Of a DNA stretch of 64,000 nucleotides, positions 1 through 7,954 are shown one piece after another; the first letter of the stretch is position 1, and each line of letters starts with the position of its first letter. The notes beneath the pieces were generated by a model. That model ran no database searches. It was not told the origin of the DNA and saw only the letters and a program-made list of their open reading frames with translations. The DNA comes from Candidatus Bathyarchaeota archaeon (lineage in GTDB: Archaea; Thermoproteota; Bathyarchaeia; Bathyarchaeales; Bathycorpusculaceae), in contig JAOZHZ010000018.1 of the NCBI GenBank assembly GCA_026014615.1, positions 248,001 to 312,000 of the forward strand, written 5' to 3'. Made by a program: the position numbers and the translations under genes.

Positions 1-1
1 T

Positions 2-544
2 TTCCCATCTGAAGGTTACTTGTTTGTGTCTTTCCGTGGTGAACAGTTAGGTGTTAGAGGCATAAACGACATGCTGAAAGGGGTAGTTACAAAAGCCTTT
101 AACGGTAAAGTTAAACTGTGGAAAACTAAGCATTTGCGAGACGCATTCATGAATGGGCTGCTTCAAGCGAAACTTACACAAGAAATTAAAGACGCAATGG
201 TCGGACATAAACGGCAAGGCGCAAGAAACGATTATGCAATAACGGAACTAACGATCAAAACAGCTTACGCTGAAGCATTCAAGTATTTAACAATTAATGG
301 GTACGGTAAACAATCACGCAAAGTCGAAGAATTAGGCAAACAGGTTCAACAGTTAACGCTGCAAATGGCTTCCGTCATGGAACTTTTTGATACACTCTTA
401 ACCGATGATCAGAAACGTTTTGCCGCTTTAGAAGCCGCAAAAAGAGTTTCCACAATGACACCAGAAAAACTGATTCGCATCGAAAACATGCTTAAACTCT
501 TTGGACAACGTGATGATAGCAACAACAAAGATAAACAAGAGTAA
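2..544 (+). CDS. Tyrosine recombinase (integrase), C-terminal part, cut by window start
   Basis: The reading frame is open to the left edge of the window, so this is the C-terminal part of a longer protein. It carries the tyrosine-recombinase catalytic core in the right order: KHLRDAF (the H-x-x-R box), then MVGHKR (the G-H box), then a tyrosine in RNDYAI as the probable nucleophile. The family cuts and rejoins DNA through a covalent 3'-phosphotyrosine to integrate or excise mobile elements. After the catalytic domain comes a helical, charged tail with a coiled-coil look (KVEELGKQVQQLTLQM) that is longer than in minimal integrases. It sits at the edge of a block of virus- or plasmid-like genes, so it probably mobilises that element. 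The catalytic arginine I box lies outside the window. Confidence 0.85.
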   Translation, partial: FPSEGYLFVSFRGEQLGVRGINDMLKGVVTKAFNGKVKLWKTKHLRDAFMNGLLQAKLTQEIKDAMVGHKRQGARNDYAITELTIKTAYAEAFKYLTINGYGKQSRKVEELGKQVQQLTLQMASVMELFDTLLTDDQKRFAALEAAKRVSTMTPEKLIRIENMLKLFGQRDDSNNKDKQE

Positions 545-718
545 GATTGACACCTTTTTTCTATTTCACAATTTTTAGAATAAATTGACGAATATGCTAT
601 TTTTGGGGTTATTTCGTCTATTATTATCATATTATGAGCTATCTTAATAAAAGGAGCAAAAGTGGGTAAAGTTTGCTCTGTTTTTGGCATATTTGGATGT
701 GCAAAGATTTAAAAATAT

Positions 719-741
719 ATTGTAACAATAGTTGTTACAAT
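719..741. promoter_or_regulatory. Perfect inverted repeat, probable operator of the 62-aa gene
   Basis: ATTGTAACAA and TTGTTACAAT form perfect 10-bp arms around a TAG spacer, 16 nt before the ATG at 757. The position fits a repressor or autoregulator site. A related site with the same layout (TGTAACA to TGTTACG) occurs at 9930-9948 at the other end of the element. Confidence 0.7.
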
Positions 742-756
742 AGGGGTAATCAAAGG

Positions 757-945
757 ATGAAAGAAAAAATAAACAAACAAGAACTAAACAAAACAAACGC
801 TCAACGCTTAGACCGTATAACCGACATACTGGCCAACCTGCTCAAAAGCAATCTGGCACCCGAACACGATTTAATGGTGCTTGAGGCTCAAGAGTTGGCG
901 TTGTCGGTGCGAGACGACTTGGAAAATAGTGTCGTGCCAGTATAG
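757..945 (+). CDS. Small hypothetical protein of the integrated element
   Basis: This 62-aa protein starts at ATG 757; an in-frame upstream extension to 673 is less likely because the 23-bp inverted repeat at 719-741 would then be coding. It is charged and mostly helical, rich in Lys, Asn, Glu and Leu, with no cysteines and no membrane segment. I do not recognise a family. The operator-like repeat just upstream and its place beside the integrase fit a small regulator or excision/copy-control protein, but that is inference only. Confidence 0.5.
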   Translation: MKEKINKQELNKTNAQRLDRITDILANLLKSNLAPEHDLMVLEAQELALSVRDDLENSVVPV

Positions 946-978
946 CCAACTGCACCCACTTTTTCTATTTCAAGCGAG

Positions 979-1401
979 TCATACAATATCTTTTTGCATG
1001 TATGCCATTACTAAAAAGAATACAGTAAAGAAGCAAGACATTGCTGCAAAACTCATTGTTAATATGGTTGGTTCGTGAGCCTCAGTTACCAGAACATCGA
1101 CACAATAAAACCGAACAGTAACCAAAAGAAACGCCAAGGGTGTAGCTATTCCTACTAGGCGTACCAACCTATCTTTCTCGATTTCCCGAAACTCATAGGC
1201 TACGAAAGCAAAAATTATCGAGTTAACAGTAAGAAGCCCGTTAACGATTGAGGGGTTTATAGTTTGCGCATAATCTATTTCGCTAATGCCCGTACCACCA
1301 AGTGGTCACGCGTATGCAAGCATTAAAAAGCATAAATCAATGACAATCCAAACAATAAGGGTTCTAACCTTTGAACGTTTACTCTGGTTAAGCATTGCCA
1401 T
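979..1401 (-). pseudogene. Four-helix membrane protein interrupted by one in-frame TGA
   Basis: Reading leftwards from ATG 1401, one frame gives 31 residues (ending MLAYA), a TGA at 1306-1308, then 108 more residues with no other stop to TGA 979-981. Both halves look coding. The first has a basic start (NQSKRSKVR) and one hydrophobic helix; the second has about three more hydrophobic helices joined by a charged loop (EFREIEKDR). The whole would be about 140 aa, a small integral membrane protein of unknown family. Simplest reading: a point mutation (for example TGG to TGA) or a base-call error broke the gene. The downstream half could restart at GTG or ATG codons inside it, such as near 1167. 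Recoding of UGA is possible but unsupported. Confidence 0.55.
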
Positions 1402-1728
1402 CTTAAACAATTTAGCGAACAAGAAGCATTAAAGATTATCTCAATCCGAGGCCTCTTTCTTTTTTATCAGAGCTTTCATATATCTTTAAAAGATATGTTG
1501 CTTGAGTTGACTACACTTCAAACTGACAATTAACTGTTATATCCATATAAGGGGCATACGGTTACACCGTTAACCCTCTGATTCAGCGTGAAAAACAGCT
1601 AAACCACCCCCACCCAGTTTGAAAATTCGTTAAGTTTCCATATACCAAATAACCACTTTAGCTTAGTTTGTCAGGTGAAAAAGACCTAAACTAAAGGGGT
1701 ACCCCCATCAAAAATTTTTATGAAGGTG
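1402..1728. other. Non-coding 327 bp with several palindromes
   Basis: I find no convincing gene here. The stretch contains ATATCTT-TAA-AAGATAT (1480-1496), GGTTA-N6-TAACC (1560-1575), an imperfect hairpin TTAGTTT...AAACTAA (1663-1694) and the palindrome GGGGTACCCC (1696-1705). It separates two minus-strand genes. Such a cluster in a mobile element can be a replication origin or a complex promoter and terminator region; the sequence does not decide between them. Confidence 0.4.
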
Positions 1729-1941
1729 CTATTTGCCTTCAAGTTTTTTTAGTCTCGCATCTAAGTCATTGAAACAGTCCGTTATGGCCAAGTGTTGAAT
1801 GTTTTTTATGGGTGTGGCAACTTCCTCAACTGTCCACAAATCGTCTTTTGATATTCGAGTTTGGAGTTGGTTTAAAGCTTCACTATATCGCTTATTATAG
1901 GCTCTTTCGAAATATCCCTCTTTTTCCAACTTGTTCACCAA
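1729..1941 (-). CDS. Small hypothetical protein of the integrated element
   Basis: This is a protein of about 70 aa, with possible starts at TTG 1941 or GTG 1938. It is charged and predicted helical, with no cysteines or membrane helix. The C-terminal stretch DLDARLKKLEGK looks like a short coiled coil. It faces away from the zinc-ribbon gene at 2085, across a gap holding an AT-rich segment. No family is recognised. The steady spread of charged and hydrophobic residues and the lack of a competing frame make a real gene plausible. Confidence 0.45.
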   Translation of the reverse strand: MVNKLEKEGYFERAYNKRYSEALNQLQTRISKDDLWTVEEVATPIKNIQHLAITDCFNDLDARLKKLEGK

Positions 1942-2084
1942 CCAATAAAAAGTTGTTAATCTTTAAAAATGTTATACCAAATTTATTAATAACAACAATG
2001 ATGATGATAGTAGAATTTATATTCAATTCAAATAATCGAAAACCTTAAATTCAAAACGTTCTAATTTGACGGTGGGGAAAAGGT

Positions 2085-2471
2085 TTGGAATTTGAAAGAC
2101 CGAAAGGTTTCACAGGGAGCGCACCACGTAACTGGATAGACAAAAATCTTGCACGATGTCCCTTATGTAAGACGCCTTCGCTTTGGGAGATTGGTTTTGA
2201 CATTAACCCGAAAGAAAGCGACAGGTCGTTTTTCAAGCGCTTCAGCCGCTACTACTTCAGGTGCTCCAACTGTCTTTCGGTATTATCCGTTGATTCACCT
2301 ATGATTGATATGCCTTTTTCGTCTGTGCCTCTTACTAACGCATGGCTGTTTCGGAAAGCCGCTGACAAAACCTTGAAGATCGAAAGCGTAGGAAACAACG
2401 TTAACTTAAGTCACTTGGTTGGCGCTAAGTACCCGTTGGACACGTTGCAGGCGTGGGCACGCGAGGTGTAA
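2085..2471 (+). CDS. Zinc-ribbon hypothetical protein
   Basis: This 128-aa protein contains one probable zinc ribbon: CPLC near residue 25 and CSNC near residue 60, separated by an aromatic-rich stretch (FFKRFSRYYF). The rest shows no known catalytic motif. The start is TTG 2085, with a GGTGGGG purine stretch about ten bases upstream. It ends 3 nt before the next gene's start, so the two are probably co-transcribed. Zinc ribbons of this sort are common in small archaeal virus and plasmid proteins that bind DNA or partners; no specific role can be assigned. Confidence 0.6.
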   Translation: MEFERPKGFTGSAPRNWIDKNLARCPLCKTPSLWEIGFDINPKESDRSFFKRFSRYYFRCSNCLSVLSVDSPMIDMPFSSVPLTNAWLFRKAADKTLKIESVGNNVNLSHLVGAKYPLDTLQAWAREV

Positions 2472-2474
2472 CTG

Positions 2475-2846
2475 TTGAGTAATGACGTTAAAACCGCTTT
2501 GTTTTTAGTTGGTGCTTTCATTGGCATAGTAGGTCTAGCGATAGGTTTCGCAATGCCTTATACAGTTTCTTCAACGACTAACTACAGGAATCCCGTTACT
2601 GGTCGTTATGAATCAGTTACAACGTCAGCAACATTGTATGGACACCCTGCAGGTTACGCTTTGGCTGGTGTTGGCTCCGTAATGTTCATCATTGGATTAA
2701 TCGCAAATTCAAGTAGTAGCTCAACCCCAACCGAAAGAAGCTTTCAAGGCAAAGTGTGCGGTGACTGCGCATTTTTTAGTAAAGAACAATGCAAACTTGG
2801 GGTAAAACTACATAACGCTATGCCATGTGAAGATTTTACGCCTTAA
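2475..2846 (+). CDS. Two-helix membrane protein with a cysteine-rich C-terminal motif
   Basis: This 123-aa protein begins at TTG 2475, preceded by GAGGTG. Residues 7-30 and about 58-78 form two hydrophobic helices flanking a loop rich in Thr, Ser and Tyr (NYRNPVTGRYESVTT). The C-terminal tail holds four cysteines in the pattern CGDC, EQC and PCEDF, similar to small metal-binding motifs appended to archaeal and bacterial membrane proteins. It follows the zinc-ribbon gene with a 3-nt gap and faces the convergent 613-aa gene. The function is unknown; a virion membrane protein or a host-surface modifier would both fit. Confidence 0.6.
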   Translation: MSNDVKTALFLVGAFIGIVGLAIGFAMPYTVSSTTNYRNPVTGRYESVTTSATLYGHPAGYALAGVGSVMFIIGLIANSSSSSTPTERSFQGKVCGDCAFFSKEQCKLGVKLHNAMPCEDFTP

Positions 2847-2858
2847 AAAGAAAAGAGG

Positions 2859-4700
2859 TTACTTAACAAGCAGCCTTAACTCGTTAAGTTGGCTCCATAG
2901 TGGTGGCAAAGGTGCCGTCGCTTCGAGCAGTTTATACTCTACGTCTATCCGCTTATTCTTACTTGACCACTCGTAAGTCATCTGACTAATACGTCTGTCT
3001 ACGCTGTCCACGGTGACAACGTCGCTGGGTCTAAGTTGTGTAGCGTGTGCAGATGATTTTTTGACGGTTAACTGTGGGTGGGGATACGCAAGGTTAGCCA
3101 GTAGCCGTTGTCCCTCCGCGTGTGCTTGGTCGAAGCTACCGATTGTGTTATCATTGACGTTTAAGACGTGTGTGCCGTACCAGCCCTGAGAGGTTGAGTC
3201 TTGAACTGGCGGGTTCAACGTTGCACTGTACGGTGCGAACGGTTTAATGTCGTAACCGCCTTCAAACACTAACCCGTCTAAATCAAAACCCCAACTCAGT
3301 CCCGACGTTGGCGCACCACTTCCCCACTTCACTTCGATTGTCGCAATTGTCACATGTTCCCAGTCAAAGGTTTCAGGTGTAGCGGGGTAAATTGCGAACC
3401 ACCTATTTGGGTAATAGTTGCCGAAAGCAGGTATTGAAGAAACCCTAATGATTTCGGTGTCCATGCGTAGGTTAACGTTGAGGGCTGTTTCGGTGTTAAA
3501 AGCCCAATATGAACTTGCAGAATTTTCTGGATTAGCAAAGATGTAGCATAGCGACAGCCCGTTTGTATCGGTTAGGAACAACCTAACATATATTACATTG
3601 CCGCCGCCAGGCGAAGAATTGACTAAACGGAACGCGGAAGAAAACATGCTGACTCTATTCGCGATGTCTACACTGCCATACTCAGTTTTGGACAAGTCCA
3701 AGACGGCACGCAGCACGGTATCAGTCGTATTAGTAGCACGGACACGGACACACTTACTGTTACTACGGTTTACCTCTTCAAAATCGGTGTTGTCGGCGTC
3801 AGTGATGGACGCGTCACCGGTACCAGTCTCAAAAGCGTTGTTAAGCAGTGCCACAGACCAAGCAGCTGGGCTGTATTTAGCGACGACAAATTCTGTTAAG
3901 CGGTCACCGTCGCTTGGAATACCCATATCAATGCCGCCAGTAACAAAAACCACGTTGGCGACGTCGTTTATGTCACCGAAAAAGATTTCGGGTTCGCCGA
4001 CGAATGGGTCTGCCAGTGTGGCGACGCTGGTTTTACTGTAAGGATACAGATTAACTTTTGCTTCAAGCAAATCATCGACAAAACAGTACCCGTCATACCC
4101 AATACGGTCACACGTGGTTCTGATAGCTTCGAGTAGTGACTGCCCGTTCCATGAGCAACTGGCGTCTATGTTAGCATCGATGCCTTCAGAGTTTTCCTCT
4201 GCGCACACCGTGAATCCTGTTCCCGACAGGCCCGTGCCATCGCAGGTGCTGTCTGGGTGATCCAAGAAATCCTGAATCATCCGACGGTATGTCCATTTTT
4301 CATCGGTGTCAGTGTACGGGGAAATAGCTGACTGCAACGTGTAGTAATCAAACGTGATAAAGTCCGATGCTAAACGCTGTGCACCACCACACATGTCAAG
4401 AGACAACTTCACCTTATTTGTTAAAGTCCCTGGAATGACTTTCATGCGTGGTGCGTGTACATAACCATAGAACACGCTGTAGAAGTCTTCAGCATCGACG
4501 GGTTTTATTTGAAGCCGCGAGAGGCAATACGGGCTGCTTATGTAATCCGTGAAGTCTGACCTGAAGCCTTCTAGGTTGACGGTTGCGTGTGGCACCGCAA
4601 GAAGGTTTTTGTCTTCCACTTTGAAGGCGGTGGCGTTGTTTTGGAAATCGACCCATTCACCACCGATGTTCAAGTAGATTTTTATCTCTGGGTTAGCCAT
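2859..4700 (-). CDS. Large tail/hub-like probable virion protein
   Basis: This 613-aa protein is almost all beta strand by eye, without a signal peptide or membrane helix. The N-terminal ~110 residues and the C-terminal ~90 (including TQLRPSDVVTVDSVDRRISQ) resemble the layout of phage baseplate-hub or late-control-D proteins, where a beta domain describes axes and offsets. The middle (about residues 280-500, from AAWSVALLNNAFE to WGFDLDGLVFEGG) looks like an inserted jelly-roll of the carbohydrate-binding kind. It is the last and largest gene of the minus-strand block and overlaps the preceding ATPase gene by one base. No database comparison was possible: the virion assignment is inference from composition and context. 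Confidence 0.5.
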   Translation of the reverse strand: MANPEIKIYLNIGGEWVDFQNNATAFKVEDKNLLAVPHATVNLEGFRSDFTDYISSPYCLSRLQIKPVDAEDFYSVFYGYVHAPRMKVIPGTLTNKVKLSLDMCGGAQRLASDFITFDYYTLQSAISPYTDTDEKWTYRRMIQDFLDHPDSTCDGTGLSGTGFTVCAEENSEGIDANIDASCSWNGQSLLEAIRTTCDRIGYDGYCFVDDLLEAKVNLYPYSKTSVATLADPFVGEPEIFFGDINDVANVVFVTGGIDMGIPSDGDRLTEFVVAKYSPAAWSVALLNNAFETGTGDASITDADNTDFEEVNRSNSKCVRVRATNTTDTVLRAVLDLSKTEYGSVDIANRVSMFSSAFRLVNSSPGGGNVIYVRLFLTDTNGLSLCYIFANPENSASSYWAFNTETALNVNLRMDTEIIRVSSIPAFGNYYPNRWFAIYPATPETFDWEHVTIATIEVKWGSGAPTSGLSWGFDLDGLVFEGGYDIKPFAPYSATLNPPVQDSTSQGWYGTHVLNVNDNTIGSFDQAHAEGQRLLANLAYPHPQLTVKKSSAHATQLRPSDVVTVDSVDRRISQMTYEWSSKNKRIDVEYKLLEATAPLPPLWSQLNELRLLVK

Positions 4701-6172
4701 CAGTTTTCGACTCCTGTTGGATACGCTTCTAAATTGGGATGTGAAGGAGAAGAAGGAGAAGTTTTGGGGGTAGGGGGTGGGGTTGATTCTGTTGGTGTCG
4801 GTTCTTCAGCTTCAAAGCATATCTTGTATCGTTGGTCTTTTTTGAGTGCTTCAATAAGTTTTTCATCCCACTTGATGCACGTTAGTTTCTGTCGGTTAGT
4901 TTGCTTCTTGAATCCCAATCTTGAGCAGATGCTTCCGATTTTTCGGTTAGTCCATTGTTCATTATACGATAAGTTCTTGTTGACCTCTGCAGCGACATCA
5001 CCGATTAAGATTAGGGCAGATTGCATCTTGCCTTGATTGAACACTCTGATGATAGCAGTCAAACAGACTGAATCGTCAGATGATGCAAGTTCTTCTGAAC
5101 GTTCTTTGTCCAAGTCTTTGGCGTATTCGAGTATAATGTTTTTGATTTCTTGGGTAGGTGCAACGGTTACCAAACAGTGAAATAGTTCAGCTAATCTTCC
5201 AGAGCCTAATTGTTGTCCTATTTTTTCAAGACTGCCTAACCCTACCCTTGAATTATCTCCTTCATGTCCGTCATGTCCCAAATCCAACATTTTGTTGAAA
5301 CGGTAATCAAGGAGTTTATTGCGGATTGCCAAACAGCGGTCTTCATCGATAAACATGCGAACTTTTCGGATGCAGCGCCTCATGTGGAAGACGATGCTTC
5401 TGCTTTTGAGGGTTTGGGGTAGCTCACGGGTTCCAGATAACACTCTAAAACCGTGTAATTCGAAAAACTCTGTCTTAAACGAACCGTCTTCTGTGGCTGT
5501 TTGCCGTGGCACCGTTGCGCCTTTGCGGTAGCTCGCATTTAGAAGCGACACAATTTCTGGGTTCTTCATTAACGGTTCTGTTTCGTCCAGCAAAAGTGTT
5601 GGGTGCCATTGGTCGCATACGCGGTATAGTGAAGCAGCTGAAACAAAGGTGGCGTTCCAGCCTCTAAACGCTAATCTTCCTAAAACTTCGCTGCATCTTG
5701 ATTTCCCACATTCCATATTTCCAAAGAAGTTAAGAAACGGGTAGCTTATCCACTTCTCAGCTAACCACGTAGCCAGCACCCAACAAGCCAAAATGTCATA
5801 ATCTCCGTCTTTTGGCATATCCACATGGTCAACGATGCAAGCACGAATATCCTTATACAATGATTCCTCGTTTTGGTAAAGCTCAAGCTCAGTAGGCAAC
5901 GCCCAGGGCACCTTTGCGACGGGCTTATACGTGCAGTTGTGATTTTTGTCTGAAATTTCCTTCAGATAAGCTAAAGCTTTACCCCTTATCTGTACGGCAA
6001 AAAGCGGCGGCTGCATTAATGCGGGCTTGCATAGTTCAAAGACGCCAAACATATCTAACATGCCGCCCACGGTGTGTATTGATTGGGGTTCTTCTGCATC
6101 TTCAACCATCATCAAGATGTTGCTTATTCCATTGAATTTGATGGTGGCTGAATCGTGGCTTACTGGGTGCAT
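4700..6172 (-). CDS. Replication helicase-like P-loop ATPase of the mobile element
   Basis: This 490-aa protein has a Walker A motif GNMECGKS (residues 151-158) and a Walker B TLLLDETE (192-199). It then has a long alpha-helical region including a TGSR/SGTRELP-type sensor segment and arginines that could be the finger (SRSIVFHMRR). This layout matches the DUF3631/DUF927-like helicase ATPases found in archaeal and bacterial plasmids and viruses, which unwind DNA at replication starts. Residues 390-450 look like a winged helix (NRKIGSICSRLGFKKQ), followed by a Pro/Thr/Ser-rich tail. The N-terminal 100 residues lack a visible primase active site. It overlaps the upstream winged-helix gene by 13 bases, implying translational coupling. 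Confidence 0.7.
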   Translation of the reverse strand: MHPVSHDSATIKFNGISNILMMVEDAEEPQSIHTVGGMLDMFGVFELCKPALMQPPLFAVQIRGKALAYLKEISDKNHNCTYKPVAKVPWALPTELELYQNEESLYKDIRACIVDHVDMPKDGDYDILACWVLATWLAEKWISYPFLNFFGNMECGKSRCSEVLGRLAFRGWNATFVSAASLYRVCDQWHPTLLLDETEPLMKNPEIVSLLNASYRKGATVPRQTATEDGSFKTEFFELHGFRVLSGTRELPQTLKSRSIVFHMRRCIRKVRMFIDEDRCLAIRNKLLDYRFNKMLDLGHDGHEGDNSRVGLGSLEKIGQQLGSGRLAELFHCLVTVAPTQEIKNIILEYAKDLDKERSEELASSDDSVCLTAIIRVFNQGKMQSALILIGDVAAEVNKNLSYNEQWTNRKIGSICSRLGFKKQTNRQKLTCIKWDEKLIEALKKDQRYKICFEAEEPTPTESTPPPTPKTSPSSPSHPNLEAYPTGVEN

Positions 6173-6534
6173 TGCGGTTGCTCCTTTGCAAGAATTTCTA
6201 AAGCTTTGGGTGTAAGACGCCAGACGGGACGTTTTTTGAAACGGAACTGCATCGAATCGTAGTCTGTAACCTCAACTTTCTCGTACTGCATCTTCACTAA
6301 TCCAGCACCGCACAATTCGCTAAGTCTTCCAGAAATTGTGCATCCAGCAACAAATCTGAGATTGTTGGCGTCTGCTTCGTCGTTCAGATGCTGCGTGACT
6401 TGCGCTTTTGTCAGTCCACCATGTTTCGACAGCATCTTAAGCACAGCGATATGCGTCGGATTTAGGGCTTTCATTGTTTCGCCGTAATGTGCGCCTCTGC
6501 CTTTTGGGTTTGTCTTTCGTTCCCAGTCTTCCAA
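6160..6534 (-). CDS. Winged helix-turn-helix DNA-binding protein
   Basis: The 124-aa product has a central winged helix. Helices run over HIAVLKMLSKHGG and TKAQVTQHLN, the recognition helix over GRLSELCGAGLV, and the wing ends in the MarR/ArsR-like phrase RPVWRLTPKALEIL. The family binds operators or replication origins. It lies directly before the helicase gene (13-base overlap) and after a 117-aa gene with a 2-base gap, so the three form one unit. It could be the element's regulator acting on the operator cluster upstream of 6890, or an origin-binding partner of the helicase; the sequence alone does not decide. Confidence 0.65.
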   Translation of the reverse strand: MEDWERKTNPKGRGAHYGETMKALNPTHIAVLKMLSKHGGLTKAQVTQHLNDEADANNLRFVAGCTISGRLSELCGAGLVKMQYEKVEVTDYDSMQFRFKKRPVWRLTPKALEILAKEQPQCTQ

Positions 6535-6536
6535 GC

Positions 6537-6890
6537 TTATTCCCCTTCAACTATCGTTAAAGCAGCTGTATCGGGCCACACTTTGAATGTGTCAAGCGGC
6601 TCCACATTTCCAAAGTCAGTTAAAAACTCGATAAGTTTAGCAACAAAGTTTTCAGTCAGCGCCTTTGGTACTTTTTCTATATACCCGCAAGTTTTTGAGA
6701 GGGTTAACTCGTAGAAATTGCCAGCGTATCTTTTACACAATTCAAACACGGCTGATTTTGCTGAAATTTTAAGCTGCAAACCAACCTTACCGATGTCAAA
6801 ATCAATTTTTCTTAAGCCATTGCGTGTCCTGTAAACGTTGATACAGTTTTTTATGTCGTTTTTTAGTATTTCTTCATTTTTTTTGCTCAT
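6537..6890 (-). CDS. Hypothetical protein, first gene of the replication unit
   Basis: This 117-aa protein has no recognised family. It is soluble and mixed alpha/beta, with two cysteines (FELCKRY and KTCGYIEK) too far apart for a classic zinc site. The start ATG 6890 is preceded by AAAGG and a TATA-like CCATAAAAACG on the minus strand near 6940. It is first in the unit that leads to the winged-helix and helicase genes. Its promoter region carries two or three TGGACA-type inverted repeats, so the whole unit is probably under tight control. Confidence 0.55.
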   Translation of the reverse strand: MSKKNEEILKNDIKNCINVYRTRNGLRKIDFDIGKVGLQLKISAKSAVFELCKRYAGNFYELTLSKTCGYIEKVPKALTENFVAKLIEFLTDFGNVEPLDTFKVWPDTAALTIVEGE

Positions 6891-6916
6891 TTAATTAACC
6901 TTTTCCCATAATTTAA

Positions 6917-6992
6917 TGGACATATGTTCAAATTAAACGTTTTTATGGTGGTGGTGGACACTTTGTCCACTAACTAACTCGACAAATGTCCA
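6917..6992. promoter_or_regulatory. Cluster of TGGACA/TGTCCA operator-like repeats
   Basis: TGGACA-TA-TGTTCA (6917-6930), GTGGACA-CTT-TGTCCAC (6954-6970, perfect 7-bp arms) and a half site TGTCCA (6987-6992) lie in the promoter of the gene starting at 6890. The first copy lies between the TATA-like sequence and the ATG, the second upstream of the TATA. This is the expected layout for a repressor that blocks initiation. Confidence 0.65.
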
Positions 6993-6999
6993 AAAAGGC

Positions 7000-7059
7000 G
7001 GGCTGCACAGAAAGGAACAGTTTTGTCAACTGAAGGACTGCACAGCCCACCGACGTCGG
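7000..7059. repeat. Direct repeat CTGCACAG within a hairpin, plus a palindrome
   Basis: CTGCACAG occurs at 7003-7010 and 7038-7045. The outer bases GGGCTG (7000-7005) and CAGCCC (7043-7048) can pair. A 10-bp palindrome CCGACGTCGG follows at 7050-7059, just past the stop of the minus-strand gene that ends at 7063. This may be a terminator or a binding site; no T-tract is visible. Confidence 0.4.
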
Positions 7060-7062
7060 TTG

Positions 7063-7518
7063 TTAGTTACCTCCCGTTTTGCGTTTCTGAATTTCTGTTT
7101 CCAAATACGCGGTAGCTTTCCCGATTTCCCCAAAATAGAGGCTTGACCAGTGCTGCGTTCGCTGTGTCAATTCACCCAATAGTTTCTCCAAATCCGTTTT
7201 AGACGTGTTTTTAATCCATTTGGACAAACCTACATAATCACTGTTACGGCGCTTGAATAATCGGGGAAATGCCACTTCTGGTGACCAGAACGTTTCTTTG
7301 ATCGCTTTCTGTTTTTCAGTCGCTATCTTTGCTTTTTGTTCATCCAAAACGTGTTTTTGTGCCAGAAGCTGTTTCGCTGCTTCAATATCTTTGTCGGTGA
7401 AGGTTCTATTTTCAAACGCGACGGCTAAAAACACAATTTTTTGCCGACTCAGTGTTGGAGTAATTGAATTGAGATAGTTTAATGCGTTCATGTACGCAGA
7501 TTCATTAAAGCCATCCAT
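7063..7518 (-). CDS. Hypothetical helical protein of the element
   Basis: The 151-aa product is mostly alpha-helical and charged, with a central Lys/Glu/Gln-rich coiled-coil stretch (residues about 45-75, KQLLAQKHVLDEQKAKIATEK). There are no cysteines, membrane helices or catalytic motifs. It starts one base after the stop of the 140-aa gene upstream and belongs to the minus-strand block that may encode virion or assembly proteins. I do not recognise a family. A scaffold, coat or adaptor role is possible from composition alone. Confidence 0.55.
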   Translation of the reverse strand: MDGFNESAYMNALNYLNSITPTLSRQKIVFLAVAFENRTFTDKDIEAAKQLLAQKHVLDEQKAKIATEKQKAIKETFWSPEVAFPRLFKRRNSDYVGLSKWIKNTSKTDLEKLLGELTQRTQHWSSLYFGEIGKATAYLETEIQKRKTGGN

Positions 7519-7519
7519 C

Positions 7520-7942
7520 TCAGTATCCTCCGTTGACTCGTTTTTTGCCCATACCTAAACCTTTTGCCAGTTCTGCGGCTGCTTCTAAGTTCTTCCCCGT
7601 CCAGTACAACTGGTCGCGGAATTTCTCCAAATCTTGCGGCTTTATGCAGTTTTCAACCTCTTGCAACCTCTTGCTCAAAATCGGTTCACGGTAAATTTTT
7701 TTGTACTGCATTGCGACAGTAAGCGCATAGTCCAACGGCCAGCCCATTTTTTGCACCTTTTCAGCAGATTTTTTAAATTCCGCAACGTCAGCGTGCACCA
7801 GCCGATTACTTAACTCATCTATACACTTGCTGAATTGTTGGGGGGTATAGTCCCCAGAGAAGCGCATTTTTTCCGCAATTTTCTTTGCTGCATCAAGAGA
7901 GATGAGGGTATTGCCGCCTTTGTCGAAGTAAAGTTTAGACAA
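7520..7942 (-). CDS. Hypothetical protein of the element
   Basis: The 140-aa product is soluble, helical and basic towards the C-terminus (LGMGKKRVNGGY). No motif of a known family is visible. It sits between the 57-aa gene (ending at 7955) and the 151-aa gene (starting at 7518) on the same strand with gaps of 1-12 bases, so these genes are surely one transcript. The repeated phrases of aromatic and charged residues (FRDQLYWTGKNLEAAAELAK) suggest a compact helical bundle. The role is unknown. Confidence 0.55.
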   Translation of the reverse strand: MSKLYFDKGGNTLISLDAAKKIAEKMRFSGDYTPQQFSKCIDELSNRLVHADVAEFKKSAEKVQKMGWPLDYALTVAMQYKKIYREPILSKRLQEVENCIKPQDLEKFRDQLYWTGKNLEAAAELAKGLGMGKKRVNGGY

Positions 7943-7954
7943 TCTGTTTTCACC

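Noticed and set aside
1306..1308. Selenocysteine recoding of the in-frame TGA
   Set aside because: The protein is not a known selenoprotein family, the flanking context has no clear hairpin in the right place, and the nearby HypE is not SelD.
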